Translations under genes and position numbers: made by a program
Shown here: in pieces, positions 1 through 11,672 of the stretch
How the letters are laid out: each line of letters begins with the position of its first letter
How positions within the stretch are numbered: position 1 is the stretch's first letter
Notes under the pieces: generated by a model
The model's input: only the letters and a program-made list of their open reading frames with translations
What the model was told of the DNA's origin: nothing
The model's database searches: none
From: Fusarium oxysporum f. sp. lycopersici 4287
Taxonomy: Eukaryota; Ascomycota; Sordariomycetes; Hypocreales; Nectriaceae
Direction: 5' to 3'
DNA length: 64,000 nucleotides
Assembly: GCF_000149955.1 (NCBI RefSeq)
Contig: NC_030986.1
Coordinates: forward strand, 3,473,185 to 3,537,184

Positions 1-1921
1 CCAGGAATCGAATTCTTTACTTGCAGCTCAAAATTGAAACGTTGCAGGTTGAAAACAGGAGGATCAAAGTTCTTGTTCACACATGTTATGCCGATGAGCG
101 TTTCCCCTCCTTCGGTTTTGGGCAGGTGGGCAGGTGGGGTGTTAGTTGCTGAGATAAGCTTTTCACAAGAGCTATTGGTTGTCCAATTGAGCGAGATATG
201 AATGGGCATTGCTTCTATTGGGCTCCTGTCGCATTTGTACGATAATATATGAACTCGCCGTTCTTACACGGATGTCAGAGTTGGAATACTTGCGAGATCC
301 GAGCCCGACGCAGGGTAGTGCAGTTTGAGTTGCAGATGGCATGAAGTATGTGCAACCTCAAAAATCACTCCGACAGCCAATCAAATAACCCCAACGCAAG
401 AGTTCAAGGCTTCAGGGATAACACAAAGAAAGTTCGATGTACCCTCCAAGCAATTATCAGTGACTCATCTCACGATTAACTTGTCCTCCCAGCCACGTAT
501 GCCAGACCAATGAAAATGATCTGCTTTGCTTAATTAATCATATGCTTCCCTTGATGTTTGAAGAGCAGTCTCCCAGAGCATATGATACACACGTGACCAA
601 CAATATGTATGTTCGAAGCTGGTACAGCGACTTCAACAAGGACCTTCGCAAGTATTTGAATTGTAGTATAATAGGAAAAGGACATGTTGTAATTTCCTGT
701 TTATCGTTTAGCAAAGTTCATGCCTCGTGATAAAACCTCTCACTGGAATTGAGGATCGATGCAGGCCTTCAGTGGTAATTTTGAAGGCTTCCAGGTTCGT
801 GATACCTGTCTACTCCCTGAACAAACAGCTGCGATGAGCCAATCCCAGGCCTAACATCCATTGGATGCCTCGAAGACACTGGAACCCCTGGTTTAAGTTG
901 TAATGGGCGGCCCCGCTGTTATATCCATGAATAGTCTTCGTCTCATCAACCTCATCCAGCCCAAGCAGGAAGTTGGTTGGAAGGAGCGAATTTCAAGCTC
1001 TGCTGGATCCAATGTATAGACTTCCAGCCCATTCTCCTTTTTAACACCTGACGACGTCTCCTCTCCAACTGCTTCCTCCCAAGAAACCTCGACGGATAAT
1101 CACAAACGTCCCAAGAATATAACCAGCTCCCGTTTATTTCGTATAACACGGGCAGTTGCTGACTATCGAAAGCCTCTCCGTAAAAGTACAGTGGCTGCAT
1201 CAGTTTCGATCCAAATCTCTCCAGCTAAAGTACCTCCTCACCATAATCCGCCCACAGGCTACCTTTTCTCCCCACTCCGAAACCCCAAGCTCCCCACTGC
1301 CTTGGCGTCGGGTGCTTTCTGTCCAAACATTGCTCTACCTCCCCTGCAGTCGGAACCAATTCAGTCAGTCCCGCGACCCTTCCTCGCCTCAGGTAGCCCA
1401 AAACCGACTGGTTGACTTGACTTCAAGCCACCTGGTGTCTTCTCCTTCTGTGTGATTTGCGCCAGACTCATCAATCTTCTTCTGAACCGGCTTCCGTCAT
1501 TTCGCACCCCTTTCCTCACCTATTCCATCATCAACCTTTCCTTTTCCCTTTTTTTTATCCCCCTAACGCTTCGTCCACGACTATCGACGCTCTCACGGCT
1601 CAGCGATTGGCTCATTGCTTAGGACAATCTGGCCTTATAATTGCGACAGCTTAGCTGCCCCTACTTGGCTCGACCTCACAGTCACGCTTCGTCCACAACT
1701 TATTTTTGTACACAGCCGTTGCTTCCACCCGCCTTGGTTCGTTAGACCAAGAGGCCAATTGTCGTTAACCGATAGACGTGTTCGAGTTCACGCCTGTTTC
1801 GCTTAACTTCGGATCGAACCACGATCTTCATCTCGAAGCTCGAAACGAAGCTCGAGGCAACTTCGCTCAGCTTTGCATCTCTTACAAGTACAATACAATA
1901 CACCATATCACGGCGGATAAC
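1..1921. other. Upstream region and 5' leader, no gene seen
   Basis: No convincing coding segment was found. Open frames here are short and resemble no family I know. From about 1230 to 1760 the + strand is strongly C/T-rich, which is typical of filamentous-fungal promoters and 5' leaders. It probably belongs to the gene that starts at 1922. The first 1 kb could be the intergenic space behind a gene lying off the window. Confidence 0.5.
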
Positions 1922-3124
1922 ATGGGCTACCTCTACACCATTGCAGGCTACGCCCTGCTCTTTTCCGTTGCCTACGCCCTCTACCGATTATCTCAAGGCC
2001 AGAAAGCTGGAAATCAACCACGGGCTCAAATCAAGCCGGCCAAGAGCTCGCAGGCGGAGACTCGTAAGGAGGACCGCAAGAAGAAGCAGCGCCAGGAGGC
2101 CTTCGCATCAGAGGCACAGGAGGCTTCCAAGAAACCCAAGGCTGAATCAGAGACCAGCGCTTGGACAAGTAGTGCGAAGGACAAAGACGACAATGTCGAC
2201 AATCGCGAATTTGCCCGACAATTGGCAAAGGCCAAGGAAGGCACCAAGTTTGCTGCCAAATCTGATGCTGGTAAGCAGCGAGAGAAGTCTGTCAAGCAAT
2301 CTCGCGCCAACAAGGTGGCCAGTGCCGCCGAGGAGAAGGAGTCGGCTCCGTCATCTACCACTGGTGCCGACGCCGATGATGACCAGTCTCCTGTAACCTC
2401 ACCTGAGGTCGGTCCCGCAGTCGCAGTCGCAGGCGATGTTTCCGACATGCTCGAAACCGCTCCCGCTCGCCCAACAGTTCTTCGTCTGACCGACACGGAG
2501 CCCAAAAAGCAGAATAAGAAGACTCCCAAGGCTGAGGCTCCTGTTGAGACCAAGAAGCAGCGCCAGAACCGTAAGAAGGCCGAGGCAGCCAAGGCTGCTC
2601 GTGAGGAATCTGAGAAGGAGCGAAAGGTTCTTGAGGAGAAGCAACGCCGCGCCGCTCGCATTGCCGAGGGACGTGCTGCTAAGGACGGCTCCCAGTTCAC
2701 TGCTGCCCAGAGCAAGTCATCTGCTTGGAAGGAGGGAGCTCCCAAGGCCCCCGAAGCTGCCCAGACGAATGGCTTTCATCAGCCCCTCGACACATATGAG
2801 GAAGCCCCCGCTTCTGCAGTCAATGCCCCCAAGAGCACCGACCGCAAGTGGATTGAGTCTCTACCTTCTGAAGAGGAGCAGATCCAGCTCCTCCAGAACG
2901 ATGATGACTGGAGCACTGTCAAGACCAAGTCTAAGAAGGGTGCTAAGAATGCTACTTCAGCTGGATCTGGCGACGAGGCTGCGGCCCGCCCCGCCGTCCA
3001 GCCCAAGCAACCTACCGGGCCTAACAAGGCTTCTCAGCCTTCTCAGTCATTTGGATCTTTCTCGGCATTGACTACTAAGGGCGACGCTGCTGAGGAAGAG
3101 GAGGAGGAAGAATGGGATGTTTAA
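1922..3124 (+). CDS. Membrane-anchored, Lys/Glu-rich coiled-coil protein of unknown function
   Basis: This is a single-exon gene of 400 aa. I chose the ATG at 1922 (context AACATGG) because the frame upstream of it contains no other ATG. Residues about 4-22 form one hydrophobic segment (starting MGYLYTIAGYALLFSVAYAL), followed by a long charged region rich in K, E, A and R with heptad-like stretches (about residues 30-300). A conserved-looking patch, DDWSTVKTKSKKGAK, lies near residue 325. The tail is acidic and ends EEEEEEEWDV. A short N-terminal anchor plus a basic coiled coil resembles ER proteins of the ribosome-receptor/kinectin type, but that is only an architectural analogy. I do not recognise the family. 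The low-complexity composition makes any function call unsafe. Confidence 0.8.
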   Translation: MGYLYTIAGYALLFSVAYALYRLSQGQKAGNQPRAQIKPAKSSQAETRKEDRKKKQRQEAFASEAQEASKKPKAESETSAWTSSAKDKDDNVDNREFARQLAKAKEGTKFAAKSDAGKQREKSVKQSRANKVASAAEEKESAPSSTTGADADDDQSPVTSPEVGPAVAVAGDVSDMLETAPARPTVLRLTDTEPKKQNKKTPKAEAPVETKKQRQNRKKAEAAKAAREESEKERKVLEEKQRRAARIAEGRAAKDGSQFTAAQSKSSAWKEGAPKAPEAAQTNGFHQPLDTYEEAPASAVNAPKSTDRKWIESLPSEEEQIQLLQNDDDWSTVKTKSKKGAKNATSAGSGDEAAARPAVQPKQPTGPNKASQPSQSFGSFSALTTKGDAAEEEEEEEWDV

Positions 3125-6100
3125 GAAGAGCAGGTCCCAGATGGATACATTGCGTGTCTTTGAGGCATGCCATTACACTTTCCTTGTCACCTGTCTGTAA
3201 CTTGACTATTTCTTTTTCCATCAACGAATTTCTGCCACAGTTTGGATCAAGAGGCAGTCTGCCGTCCGAACACGTGCCAAGACGTTGGTGGAGTGCGAGA
3301 GCACAAGCGTTTGCGGTTGGGAGTTCAGGGTTTATGGTCAAATTTTTGACGAGGCAAGGCTGGCCATTCCAAAGGTAGCCATCGAGAGAAAACGCCGACG
3401 GACACAGTTCACATATATGGACAAAAAGCAAGGGTTCATGTTGGCCGTGGAATGAAAGGAAAGCCCGCGGTTAATGACTGCATTGGTGAATAATGCAAGG
3501 CCAGTATTTGGAAGAAAATAGGGAAGTGTATTGATAGTCGATTCGATTGTTTGCGACAGTTTGTCTGCCCAAATAAGAAGCCAAATGAAGCATAATTAGC
3601 CACGGCTGAAGTATTTGAAATGGTGTCTATAGATTGGGTCAATTTCACGTGTTCCCTTGAACTCTTCATGATCTCTGGTAGAACTTGATAAGCCTTTGGT
3701 GTATCCCTTTTTGGAAGTTGAGGTAAGGGAAATTAGTTTAGCAAGTTTGGGAATGCACTGAGCTGTAGCATTAGATTGAGAGATAAAACATGTGTTGAAA
3801 CGTATGTCACAACATGTCTAGTATAGAGTAGTCGTGGCCAGAGGAATGTAGAATGCAAGGCGCTTCTTGAACAAGAAAAGGTCAAGGTAAGGGGATCAAG
3901 TCTAGATTTGATAGCTTGTATCAAGTCCAGCTTAGTCAATGGCAGTGAGAATGACATCCCCTTCAACGCAAACATGTCTTTTTTCTGATTTCACGAATGC
4001 TATTATTTTGTTCACCGCTTCATGCGGCCCATGATACATTACACATGTTGCGGCGTGCAGCGTGCAGATTGAAGACTGCATAGTGCACTGTCGGATGGTT
4101 CTGGGCATGGATGCAAGAACGGGATTGGATAGCCGTAGATGTGCATTGGAATGACCAGGGACTAACCTGTTTACTGGTATCGACTTAATGGGCACTCCAG
4201 ACCCGGGCCGTCGCATCTTATGTTAGCAGATAGTATGTACTATGTAGGATCGGTAAGCGAGCATATTTCTTTATGTTATGATGTTCAGTGTGGTGAGAGA
4301 ATTAGGTGTGAATCGACTCGTGTCGTGATAGGTCTGGTATGATCGTGTTCGGAGATGCCAAGCCGGGTGGAGAGGGAAAAACGCAAGAATTGGGCCGAAG
4401 AACGAGGAAGAGAATGAGGGGGCCGAGCCGGAAGACGGAAGCGGGATGCGGGGGCATGAGGTGCAGTTGCGGGATGAGGAAGTAAGGTATCCATGACGAA
4501 AGACAAGAGAATACGCTGGAAGAACCGGCAACTTTGGGGACATTTTGAGTTATTTACGTGGCAGACACTTACCTTACTTAATATCAGGCGTTTCCTTACA
4601 TGGCGGGATCGGGCAACGTGAGGAAGGCAGTTAATTACATTTCGTTTAATTATTATCGAACTAGGTAGTTGTTACTGTAACAAAGACGTCGTATAGTTCT
4701 GCTGTTAGTTTAGTGCAGTAGGTATTGACATGGATAACCGAGTCTCCAGTGAGAGAGTTGTTGTTATCTGAGAGTGGACCAGTCACGGAGAACTGGCCTC
4801 GAGAATGATGTGAATTCGCGGTGAAGAACTAAAGACGTCACGAATTAATTTAGTTAAGCTCTATGAACCTACTACGTATGTTACGTTGCTCGGCGTAAAA
4901 GTTAGAACATGGCGTAGTTTGTTTTTATTGTGCAACGGCGGCTTGGCTGGCGGTTGAGTTTCGTGCATTGCTTCAAGTTATCAGCTAAAACAAACAAATG
5001 GGAGATCCCGTCTGAGACCGGATGTTACATTGGGACATTTATAGACTGATTATGATAGACAATGACGGCATCAAAGGTAGCATCGGCAAGAGATTGATTG
5101 GGCTTGTGGTAAAACAATTCTGCTCAGTCTGCTGGACCTGGTGTCATGATTCGGCCCTCAACTTGATAGACATTCCCCGTCCAAGCCATTGATGCTGATG
5201 CCGAGAACAACTCCTCTCTGAATTCCCCAATCATTTCAACAGCCCAACCCCCTGCACTGAAGAAGTCTCAGATGGTCCAGGCCGCTGCACCCGCTCGCTC
5301 GATCCATGCCCATGTCCATACTGTACCCATGCCCAGCCATTAGCACCCCACCCAGCTCCGACCAAGCGGGGGATTAACAGTGGAGGACCTCGACTCTTGG
5401 TACCTGGATCATTGGTGGACTTGTGCACATGTTGGAGGTCCCTTGTGCCTTTTGCCCCTGCACGTTCGGTGGTGATCCATGTGGTATTTGATGAGATGGG
5501 TGCGCCTCTTTTTTTGATGCAGAAACAGAAACAACTGGAAATTCAATACGGTGAATGGGTTTACCGCGAAGACTTTGATCAATGCATTGAGCTTATTGTG
5601 CATGGCATTGTTCTTCTGATCTTGGTTGAGTTGCATATGTTGTCGTCTTGGCTCGGCTGACTCTGCCAATTCAACTGCTCTCCATTTCCCCTGGATCTTT
5701 AATTAACAGCCTGCCCCCCATTATCGTCGACTAAAACCTTGACTTTTACCGCAAAGAACTGTAGCGTGCTGCAGCTGTGCCCTTCTGCAGCTAATCCAGG
5801 CTACCTACCTACCTCATCTATTCATATGCATACGACCAACCTGCGCCATTTCCAGCTGTCGTCAACGCTGTATCCGTCCGTATTATCGTACCTCTTTTGT
5901 AGTCGGTCTAGGACTTGGTTACTATAGCACCTCTTTAGCCCATCACCGCCGCCACCCAAAAAGAACCCTTGTCTCCTGTCCTCCCACCAACCTACTCATT
6001 ATCCGATCTCGTACGGACCTGACCTGACGGGCCGCGACAGCAGCAGTCGTCATAAACCCTGCATTACCCACAAATATATGAGATTGGGAATCTTCCTTCC

Positions 6101-7191
6101 TAGCTCTGGCTCCCTCAGACCGTATCTCACTCTCTGGTCGTTCATATCTCGTTATCTCGTTATACGGTCGACCCATTCCGTTTTCCATCTCAGCCTCTCT
6201 ACTAACCCGCACTATAATCTCTGCCCTGCCCGTTGAGTGCCCTGTGCAAACCCCTAGACAAAAACCCAGTGACCACCCCGTTTTATCTACAGTGTCTAGT
6301 GCCCGCCGCACCTCTCTGTGAAACGTCGTCTCGCGCCCCCTTTATCACCCACGTTACCCTTGGTGGTTTGGTCGATCACTCCCCTAGAGCAGAGAGACAA
6401 AGGAAAAGGGATCGAATCCCAGGGCTAGCTGTCACTTGTCTTGGTTGACAGAATTGCATTCTCATTCTCTCACATTCCTGTCCTTTAACTTTAGGACCAA
6501 AGGGGTCCTTTCCAAGGGGGGACTCGTTAGCCAAGTTTACGTCTCTCACTCACTAGGATCGGCAGAGCACCAGAGCAATAAGCCCCAAACAGCCAACGTC
6601 TCCGGTCGCTCAGGAACGCCTCTTACGAACCTAACCTCCAACGACCGGCCCCTTCGGTTTCAGCTTTACGGCCACCTTCAAGCAAAGACGAAGCGTTTCT
6701 ACTTTTACATACCTACATTCTTTACCATTTGGCCATTGCGTTGCGCTACGTTGCGCTCTATTCCCCTTTGCGGACCGTTCTGGCCACTGCTGGCGTTGGC
6801 CTAGTCAGTACAGGCGCAGCGCCTCTTTTGCCCAAAAGAAACGACCACCATCTCGTCAGGTCCAATCTCATTTACACCGCAGTCCTCACCCTCATCAATT
6901 CTTGCGTTTAGCCTGGCTCGTTTTCCTTCTCAATTCAGCTGCCACCCCTTCGGCATCGGCATCCTCTTCAACTTCGACTATCAATCTGCTCATTCTTGGG
7001 CTGGACCCCTTTCTCTGCGTTCCCTTGCCTTATGTCTCTGTGTCTTTTGGTGTAGCAATTGTCTTCCTCTGTCCATTATTCCCTTCATATAATCGTGCTC
7101 GTCGTTTCATACGCATCATCTCAATTGAAAGCCAGCCAAGCGAAGCGACTCTTATGCCCGGTACACTGTATACAAAGCGACGACCACCAAC
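3125..7191. other. 4-kb intergenic region with a long leader for the gene at 7192
   Basis: No gene was recognised. Many short open frames occur on both strands, but none shows a family motif or a consistent splice pattern. From roughly 5700 to 7190 the + strand is C/T-rich and looks like a promoter plus a long 5' leader containing several ATGs. The segment 3125-3700 is probably the 3' UTR and terminator of the gene ending at 3124. The part around 4550-5050 is A/T-richer and featureless. Confidence 0.45.
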
Positions 7192-8418
7192 ATGTCTCTT
7201 CCCGTCGCAATTCAATCCGCTGTCTTCTATATTCTTGCCTGCACACCATGCGCCCAAGTTCGACATCGACAAAAGGTTCGCGAGCAGTCTCGGAGGGAGC
7301 GCGAGGAGAAGGCCAAGGTAGTAGGCGAGCAACCGGATGTATACCAACATCCCTCACCGTTTAACACAAACCCGTATTGGCAAGAGGAGATTAGCATGGG
7401 ACCATCTTTACCACAAAAGAAATCTGCTAGCAAGAATTCTAGTCAGCGTGGCCTCACAAGTCAGGGCGGAGAGAGCAGTGCATTCAGCGTATCTGAGCAG
7501 ACACATCAAGGCGGGAGCCGCATCAACTTTGGCGCTAGCAATTCCGTCATTGCCGAAGACGACAATCTCTCCGACGATTGGAACCGGCGACATGGATATC
7601 AGCGAGAGGACGAGGAGCTATGGGGTCAATGGGGCGGCCAAAAGTTCAAGGACGCCATATCAAAAGCACGAGGTTCCGCCGGACGATTAATCGAGTCTAC
7701 ACTAGGACTCGAGAAGGAGGTGACAGAACAGCAACGGCACGACTTTTACTTTCCGAAGAATCCTCCCATCAACGAGTACCACCCTCCTGTCGTCAGCAGC
7801 AAGATTCCTTCGCGAAACGCCCACCAATGGATGCTGCAGCCTCCGCCGCCAGCCAAGGTCATGGAAGGCAAGGTGCCTGTTAGCCGGGCTGGAAGCTCAG
7901 GGAGCAAATCGAGCGGCAGGACATTGGTTGGAGACGATATGCAACTTGGCCGACTTGTTCACGAGAAGCTTGTCATGGAGAAGCTGAAGAAGGAAAACAG
8001 CAATCCTACCGAAACCGAACTCATCGAATCCCTCTTCCTCAACCGCACTAGCCAGTCTCTCTCTGTCCACCGAACCCGAAGCCTTTCATTCGACACATCA
8101 GACGACTCGCTCGATAGTGGCTTCGCCAAGCGAAAGACACGCCTGCGACCGGTTGCTGCACCGCCAGGATACGATTCTTCTGATGATTCAGATTCTGACA
8201 CGCCCATTCCATTCTCGCAAAGTGCCATGAACCTGGGAACCCGCCGAACACCCTCGAGTGCGGGACATGCCGCGCAACGACCAAAGCTTGAGACCATCAT
8301 GAGCACAAGGTCGGCCACTGCCATCCGAATGTCCTCGAAGCGATCCAAGCGACAAAAGTCCACTCGATCGAAGAGACTTTCAGGTGCTGCCTCCCCTGTT
8401 GGTGACGACACTGACTGA
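7192..8418 (+). CDS. Conserved fungal protein with hydrophobic N-terminus, function unknown
   Basis: This is a single-exon gene of 408 aa that starts at an ATG in good context (CAACATGT). Residues about 3-20 are hydrophobic (LPVAIQSAVFYILACTPC), with two Cys that could be palmitoylated. A basic helix follows at once (RHRQKVREQSRREREEKAK), as in a signal anchor with a cytosolic body. The rest is largely disordered and rich in Ser, Pro and Gly. It includes a WGQWGGQKFKDAI patch (about residues 144-156), a KNPPINEYHPPVVS patch, and a basic, Ser-rich C-terminus with RSKRQKSTRSKRLSG. I do not recognise a catalytic domain. The pattern suggests an adaptor or regulatory membrane-associated protein; that is inference. 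Confidence 0.8.
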   Translation: MSLPVAIQSAVFYILACTPCAQVRHRQKVREQSRREREEKAKVVGEQPDVYQHPSPFNTNPYWQEEISMGPSLPQKKSASKNSSQRGLTSQGGESSAFSVSEQTHQGGSRINFGASNSVIAEDDNLSDDWNRRHGYQREDEELWGQWGGQKFKDAISKARGSAGRLIESTLGLEKEVTEQQRHDFYFPKNPPINEYHPPVVSSKIPSRNAHQWMLQPPPPAKVMEGKVPVSRAGSSGSKSSGRTLVGDDMQLGRLVHEKLVMEKLKKENSNPTETELIESLFLNRTSQSLSVHRTRSLSFDTSDDSLDSGFAKRKTRLRPVAAPPGYDSSDDSDSDTPIPFSQSAMNLGTRRTPSSAGHAAQRPKLETIMSTRSATAIRMSSKRSKRQKSTRSKRLSGAASPVGDDTD

Positions 8419-9065
8419 GTCGGATTCGCGTGTAACAAACGCTCAAGCCACAGCGCATAAGATACGGCAACCCCCACGTCCTCATTACCTCTACGAGACC
8501 GTTTCACCCTGCCACCTAACTCATTGCGGTCTTGTCTCTTCCCTGTTTCACATGTCTTGATCTCTTTTAGCATCGTTATCTTCACCGCCTTCTCTAGTAC
8601 ATTGTTTCAGCTCGGGTTTCTCTTGTTTATAAGCATTTATATGGGACCGGTTTTGGTTTAGCATTGGGCGGCATAGCACTTGGGCGTTGGAGCAGGTTAC
8701 ATGATTTATCTTTTCTTTGTCTTGGGTTTTGAAGCACCAAAAGGCCGGCGATGCGTGCTTTCAAACTGTCGAATGACGTATAAATAACACTGTGGCTTCA
8801 CTACGCAGCCTTAAAAGCAGAAGTCCTCAGCAAGACACCAGCTGAGATCGAAAAATAGCAAAATTGGTTAAAAAAAAAAAAAAAAAAAACCTTCCTCCCT
8901 TGTCTGTGAACTGTGACCTAGTGTAGGCTGAACCGATTTGACCATTTCGTGTGATTGAACGATTATGCACAACGGTATACTATTGGGTATCATGCCGTCA
9001 TCTCTTTCCATCTCCCGAACGCCGGCTATGCTGTATTTTTTTCATGTTTCTTTCGCCTCCCGATC
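8419..9065. other. Convergent intergenic region with a 20-nt poly(A) run
   Basis: This is the space between the 3' ends of the genes at 7192-8418 (+) and 9066-9671 (-), so it should hold both 3' UTRs and terminators. The only notable element is an uninterrupted run of 20 A at 8870-8889. No coding potential was recognised. Confidence 0.6.
8870..8889. repeat. Poly(A) homopolymer, 20 nt
   Basis: An uninterrupted run of 20 A on the + strand in the convergent intergenic space. It may be a simple homopolymer or the trace of an old retroposed 3' end. I see no target-site duplication or element body next to it. Confidence 0.9.
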
Positions 9066-9671
9066 TCATAGGTGCATGCCTCCTTCATCATCGTCTGTGC
9101 CTAGGTCTCGCATTCGCTCCTCTAGTGCCCTGCGAAGCTGCTCATCGCTCAAACTTCCACCTTCTGGTCGACCGGCCTGACGATCCACCTGTACCTCGCC
9201 GTTTCGAATTGTCCCCGTTTGAAAAGTCCCATCGTTCCATGCATTGTGTCGATTCTCGTTGTCCGATGCCGCGGTGCTAGCTTGAGTATCTCCATTGACA
9301 GCAGCCGCGTCTTCATCGTTCTTACTTGTTGTCTCATCCCGGTTCTGGAATTCCGTCCAGCTGAGTCCACGCTCTTCCACCTCTGCACGGATCAGAGCTA
9401 TGCGCTCAGCCATACGGTCAATGACTTGTTCGTTCTCGCGAATAGCATCGATGCAGTCCTGGTCGGGCCCCGAAGCTTCACCGGACGGTGTGGTCTCTGT
9501 ACCCTCTGCAAATGGCTTGAGTTGGTCGTTGGAGTACTGTAGATGGGCGATCGAGTTGCGGATTTCAAGGACTTTGAGGTGCAACATGCCCACCGAGAGG
9601 TCCTTGAGGGCGGCGGCGAACCGCGCGGGGGCGATGGGTGTGGTGTCGGCGGACGTGGACGTGGAAGACAT
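9066..9671 (-). CDS. TMA17: Tma17/Adc17-like proteasome-assembly chaperone
   Basis: This is a single-exon gene of 201 aa. The ATG at 9671 (MSSTSTSAD...) is preferred to an upstream in-frame ATG 17 codons earlier because it begins just before the conserved part. Residues about 15-45 (RFAAALKDLSVGMLHLKVLEIR, then NSIAHLQYSNDQL) and about 70-92 (IRENEQVIDRMAERIALIRAEV) match the two helices of yeast Tma17/Adc17. That stress-induced chaperone helps assemble the proteasome base by holding ATPase Rpt6 with Rpt3. The C-terminal half is acidic and disordered, with a final predicted helix (LRRALEERMRDLGTDDDE). It is longer than yeast Tma17 (about 150 aa) because of this tail. It is divergently arranged with the rhomboid gene at 9987. 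The family call rests on pattern recall, not on a search. Confidence 0.65.
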   Translation of the reverse strand: MSSTSTSADTTPIAPARFAAALKDLSVGMLHLKVLEIRNSIAHLQYSNDQLKPFAEGTETTPSGEASGPDQDCIDAIRENEQVIDRMAERIALIRAEVEERGLSWTEFQNRDETTSKNDEDAAAVNGDTQASTAASDNENRHNAWNDGTFQTGTIRNGEVQVDRQAGRPEGGSLSDEQLRRALEERMRDLGTDDDEGGMHL

Positions 9672-9986
9672 GATCAAATATGACGAGAACCGTGTGAAGA
9701 GGTGTAGTTGGAGATATGGCATGTAATAGGGAGCTTCGAGAAGACCGCGGGGCAGTTGAATGCAATGGTGGGGTCCAGGCTGCTAGACGTCCTGCGTAGT
9801 GGCGGTACGTACCTCATTCCTTGACATGCTGTGTCCAAAATTATCGGCCTCATGCGTCGAAGATTAATTCATGCACTAAGAGGCACCACCATACCATCGA
9901 CTGTTTCCCTCGCCGTGGCTGCTGTGGTTTTATTCGAGCCGGTGGCTCTCTAGGGCGCATCTTGCGCATTCAATCGTTCATTCACA
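9672..9986. promoter_or_regulatory. Bidirectional promoter region between TMA17-like and PCP1-like genes
   Basis: These 315 bp separate two divergent start codons and must hold both promoters and leaders. I see no exact Rpn4-type PACE element (GGTGGCAAA) although the TMA17-like gene could be under proteasome-stress control. No TATA box is obvious. Confidence 0.5.
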
Positions 9987-11672
9987 ATGAGTCTATTCGC
10001 CTGCCCCAATTCTTCAAGGGTGCTGCTGAGGTCTGCTCTTCAAAGAGCAGTATCAAAGGCATCAGCCTCTGCGGCCCAGCCGTTTGCGCCAACCCGATGG
10101 ATTTCAAGCTGTGCGTCAAGGAATCGAAGCGGCCTTCTACCGTCGTCCACCAATTGTCGAAGTACCATTTTTAGGAACAACAATTCCTCATACGAGACCC
10201 GACGAACGATATTCTTCGATAAGACGATCCGAAACTATGAGGACTTGCCGAGAGACTACCGAGACCAGGCCGGTCTTCGATTCAGAAGCAAGGACTTAAC
10301 CGATGCAGAGGTTGTGGAAGCGTTCGGAAAGGGCATCAATCCAAAGAGAGCGAATCAACTGCTGCGGATCCTCCACGGACGTCGGGTTGCTGGCACTCTC
10401 GACGATCCAGCCTTTGCGGTCCATACATCTTCATACACCAAGAGTCAGATTGCCAAGGGTCTCGAGTACCTACGAAAGTCAGTGAAGGTGGATGAAGTGC
10501 TGAACGCGGGCCTCCGAGCTGAGGATGAGCTTGCGCAACTTGAAGCGGAGAAGGAAGCAGCAAAGAAGCCGAAGCAAGCTTCCAAGAAGAACAAGAACGA
10601 GGCCGAAACCAAAACCGAAGAACAACCCGCTCCAGTTTATAAACCAGACCCCGTCTATGGCCATAGCAAACTTGACGAACTCCGAGCTCAGAATGTCGCT
10701 AAGCGGAAGGCGAAGGAAGCCCTCGAGGCAGAAGCACGAAAGGCGGCCGAGGCGAAAGGGGAAGTAAACTCTGGCACTCTGGCTAATCTCGACCACAAGG
10801 CGGAGAGACAGATTGCTAACCCCAAGATTGCTGAATACTATAAGAAGGCGCAGTCTGATCTGGAAGCTCCTGTAGAACTCAAGACCTGGGAGCGGGTTCT
10901 TCCCTCCGCTACTCTCGTCGCTCTCGTCATTGGCTTCCTAGCTGCTGTAAGCACTGTTTATGAAGAGCCTGCTCCCCGGTACCGTGTCTTCCCCGATATC
11001 TCTACTGCTCATGCGACGCTGGGAGCCATTGTTGCTGTCAATGTGCTTGTCTGGGCAGCATGGAAGGCCCCTCCTCTGTGGAGGTTACTCAACCGCTACA
11101 TGATCATCGCTGTCGGTGCTGTCAAGCCTGTTTCCATGTTCACTGCACCCTTCTCTCACCAGTATTTTAGCCACTTGCTCATGAACATGGTTCCCCTCTT
11201 TCTTGTTGGATCCGCACTACATGAGGATATTGGCCGAGCCAATTTACTGACCCTCTATGTGGGCTGCGGTGCGGTTGGCTTTGTGGGCAGTGTGGCTACA
11301 TATGCTATGCGAGGTATGTTAGGCGTTACCACTCTGGGCGCCTCAGCAGCAACGCTGGGTGTTTGCGCCGCATACTTCTGGGAGCATCGTCTTGATGGCT
11401 ACAGATTCTTTGGGCTACCTCAGGACGGTGTGCCGGGCATCATTTTCCTGGCGCTCATATGCGTGCCTCAACTTGCTGCCTTTGGTAAGACGGTCAAGCT
11501 GAAGATTGACATCGCATCGCACTTGTGCGGTATTTTGAGCGGTATTTTCGGCATGGAGCTGATTAACCGAACAAGAAGTGAACGGGAGAAAAAGACGATC
11601 GATGTGGCTGGTACTCCCGTCCGAGCTGCACGATTGCCTCGACCTGATGAGTCGGTTGAAGGATCTAACTAA
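9987..11672 (+). CDS. PCP1: Mitochondrial rhomboid serine protease (Pcp1/Rbd1/PARL type)
   Basis: This is a single-exon gene of 561 aa. The N-terminus is rich in Arg, Ser and Ala and lacks acidic residues for about 60 positions, as in a mitochondrial presequence. A basic/acidic linker (about 185-290) precedes the membrane domain (about 300-540). Rhomboid signatures are visible: an HxxxN pair in FSHLLMNM (His396, Asn400), the catalytic Ser in the GxS motif of TLGASAATLG (Ser453), and the catalytic His in DIASHLCGILSG (His512). Relatives process Mgm1/OPA1 and cytochrome c peroxidase in the inner membrane. The linker is longer than in yeast Pcp1 (about 346 aa total). It forms a divergent pair with the Tma17-like gene. 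All catalytic residues are present, so it should be active. Confidence 0.92.
   Translation: MSLFACPNSSRVLLRSALQRAVSKASASAAQPFAPTRWISSCASRNRSGLLPSSTNCRSTIFRNNNSSYETRRTIFFDKTIRNYEDLPRDYRDQAGLRFRSKDLTDAEVVEAFGKGINPKRANQLLRILHGRRVAGTLDDPAFAVHTSSYTKSQIAKGLEYLRKSVKVDEVLNAGLRAEDELAQLEAEKEAAKKPKQASKKNKNEAETKTEEQPAPVYKPDPVYGHSKLDELRAQNVAKRKAKEALEAEARKAAEAKGEVNSGTLANLDHKAERQIANPKIAEYYKKAQSDLEAPVELKTWERVLPSATLVALVIGFLAAVSTVYEEPAPRYRVFPDISTAHATLGAIVAVNVLVWAAWKAPPLWRLLNRYMIIAVGAVKPVSMFTAPFSHQYFSHLLMNMVPLFLVGSALHEDIGRANLLTLYVGCGAVGFVGSVATYAMRGMLGVTTLGASAATLGVCAAYFWEHRLDGYRFFGLPQDGVPGIIFLALICVPQLAAFGKTVKLKIDIASHLCGILSGIFGMELINRTRSEREKKTIDVAGTPVRAARLPRPDESVEGSN

Noticed and set aside
952..1806. Several short open frames before the first gene
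   Set aside because: They lie in C/T-rich leader-like DNA, overlap each other, and show no conserved motif.
6405..6425. GGATCGAATCCC, resembling a tRNA T-arm
   Set aside because: It lacks the TTC of the T-loop, and no matching acceptor, D-arm or anticodon arm is found around it.
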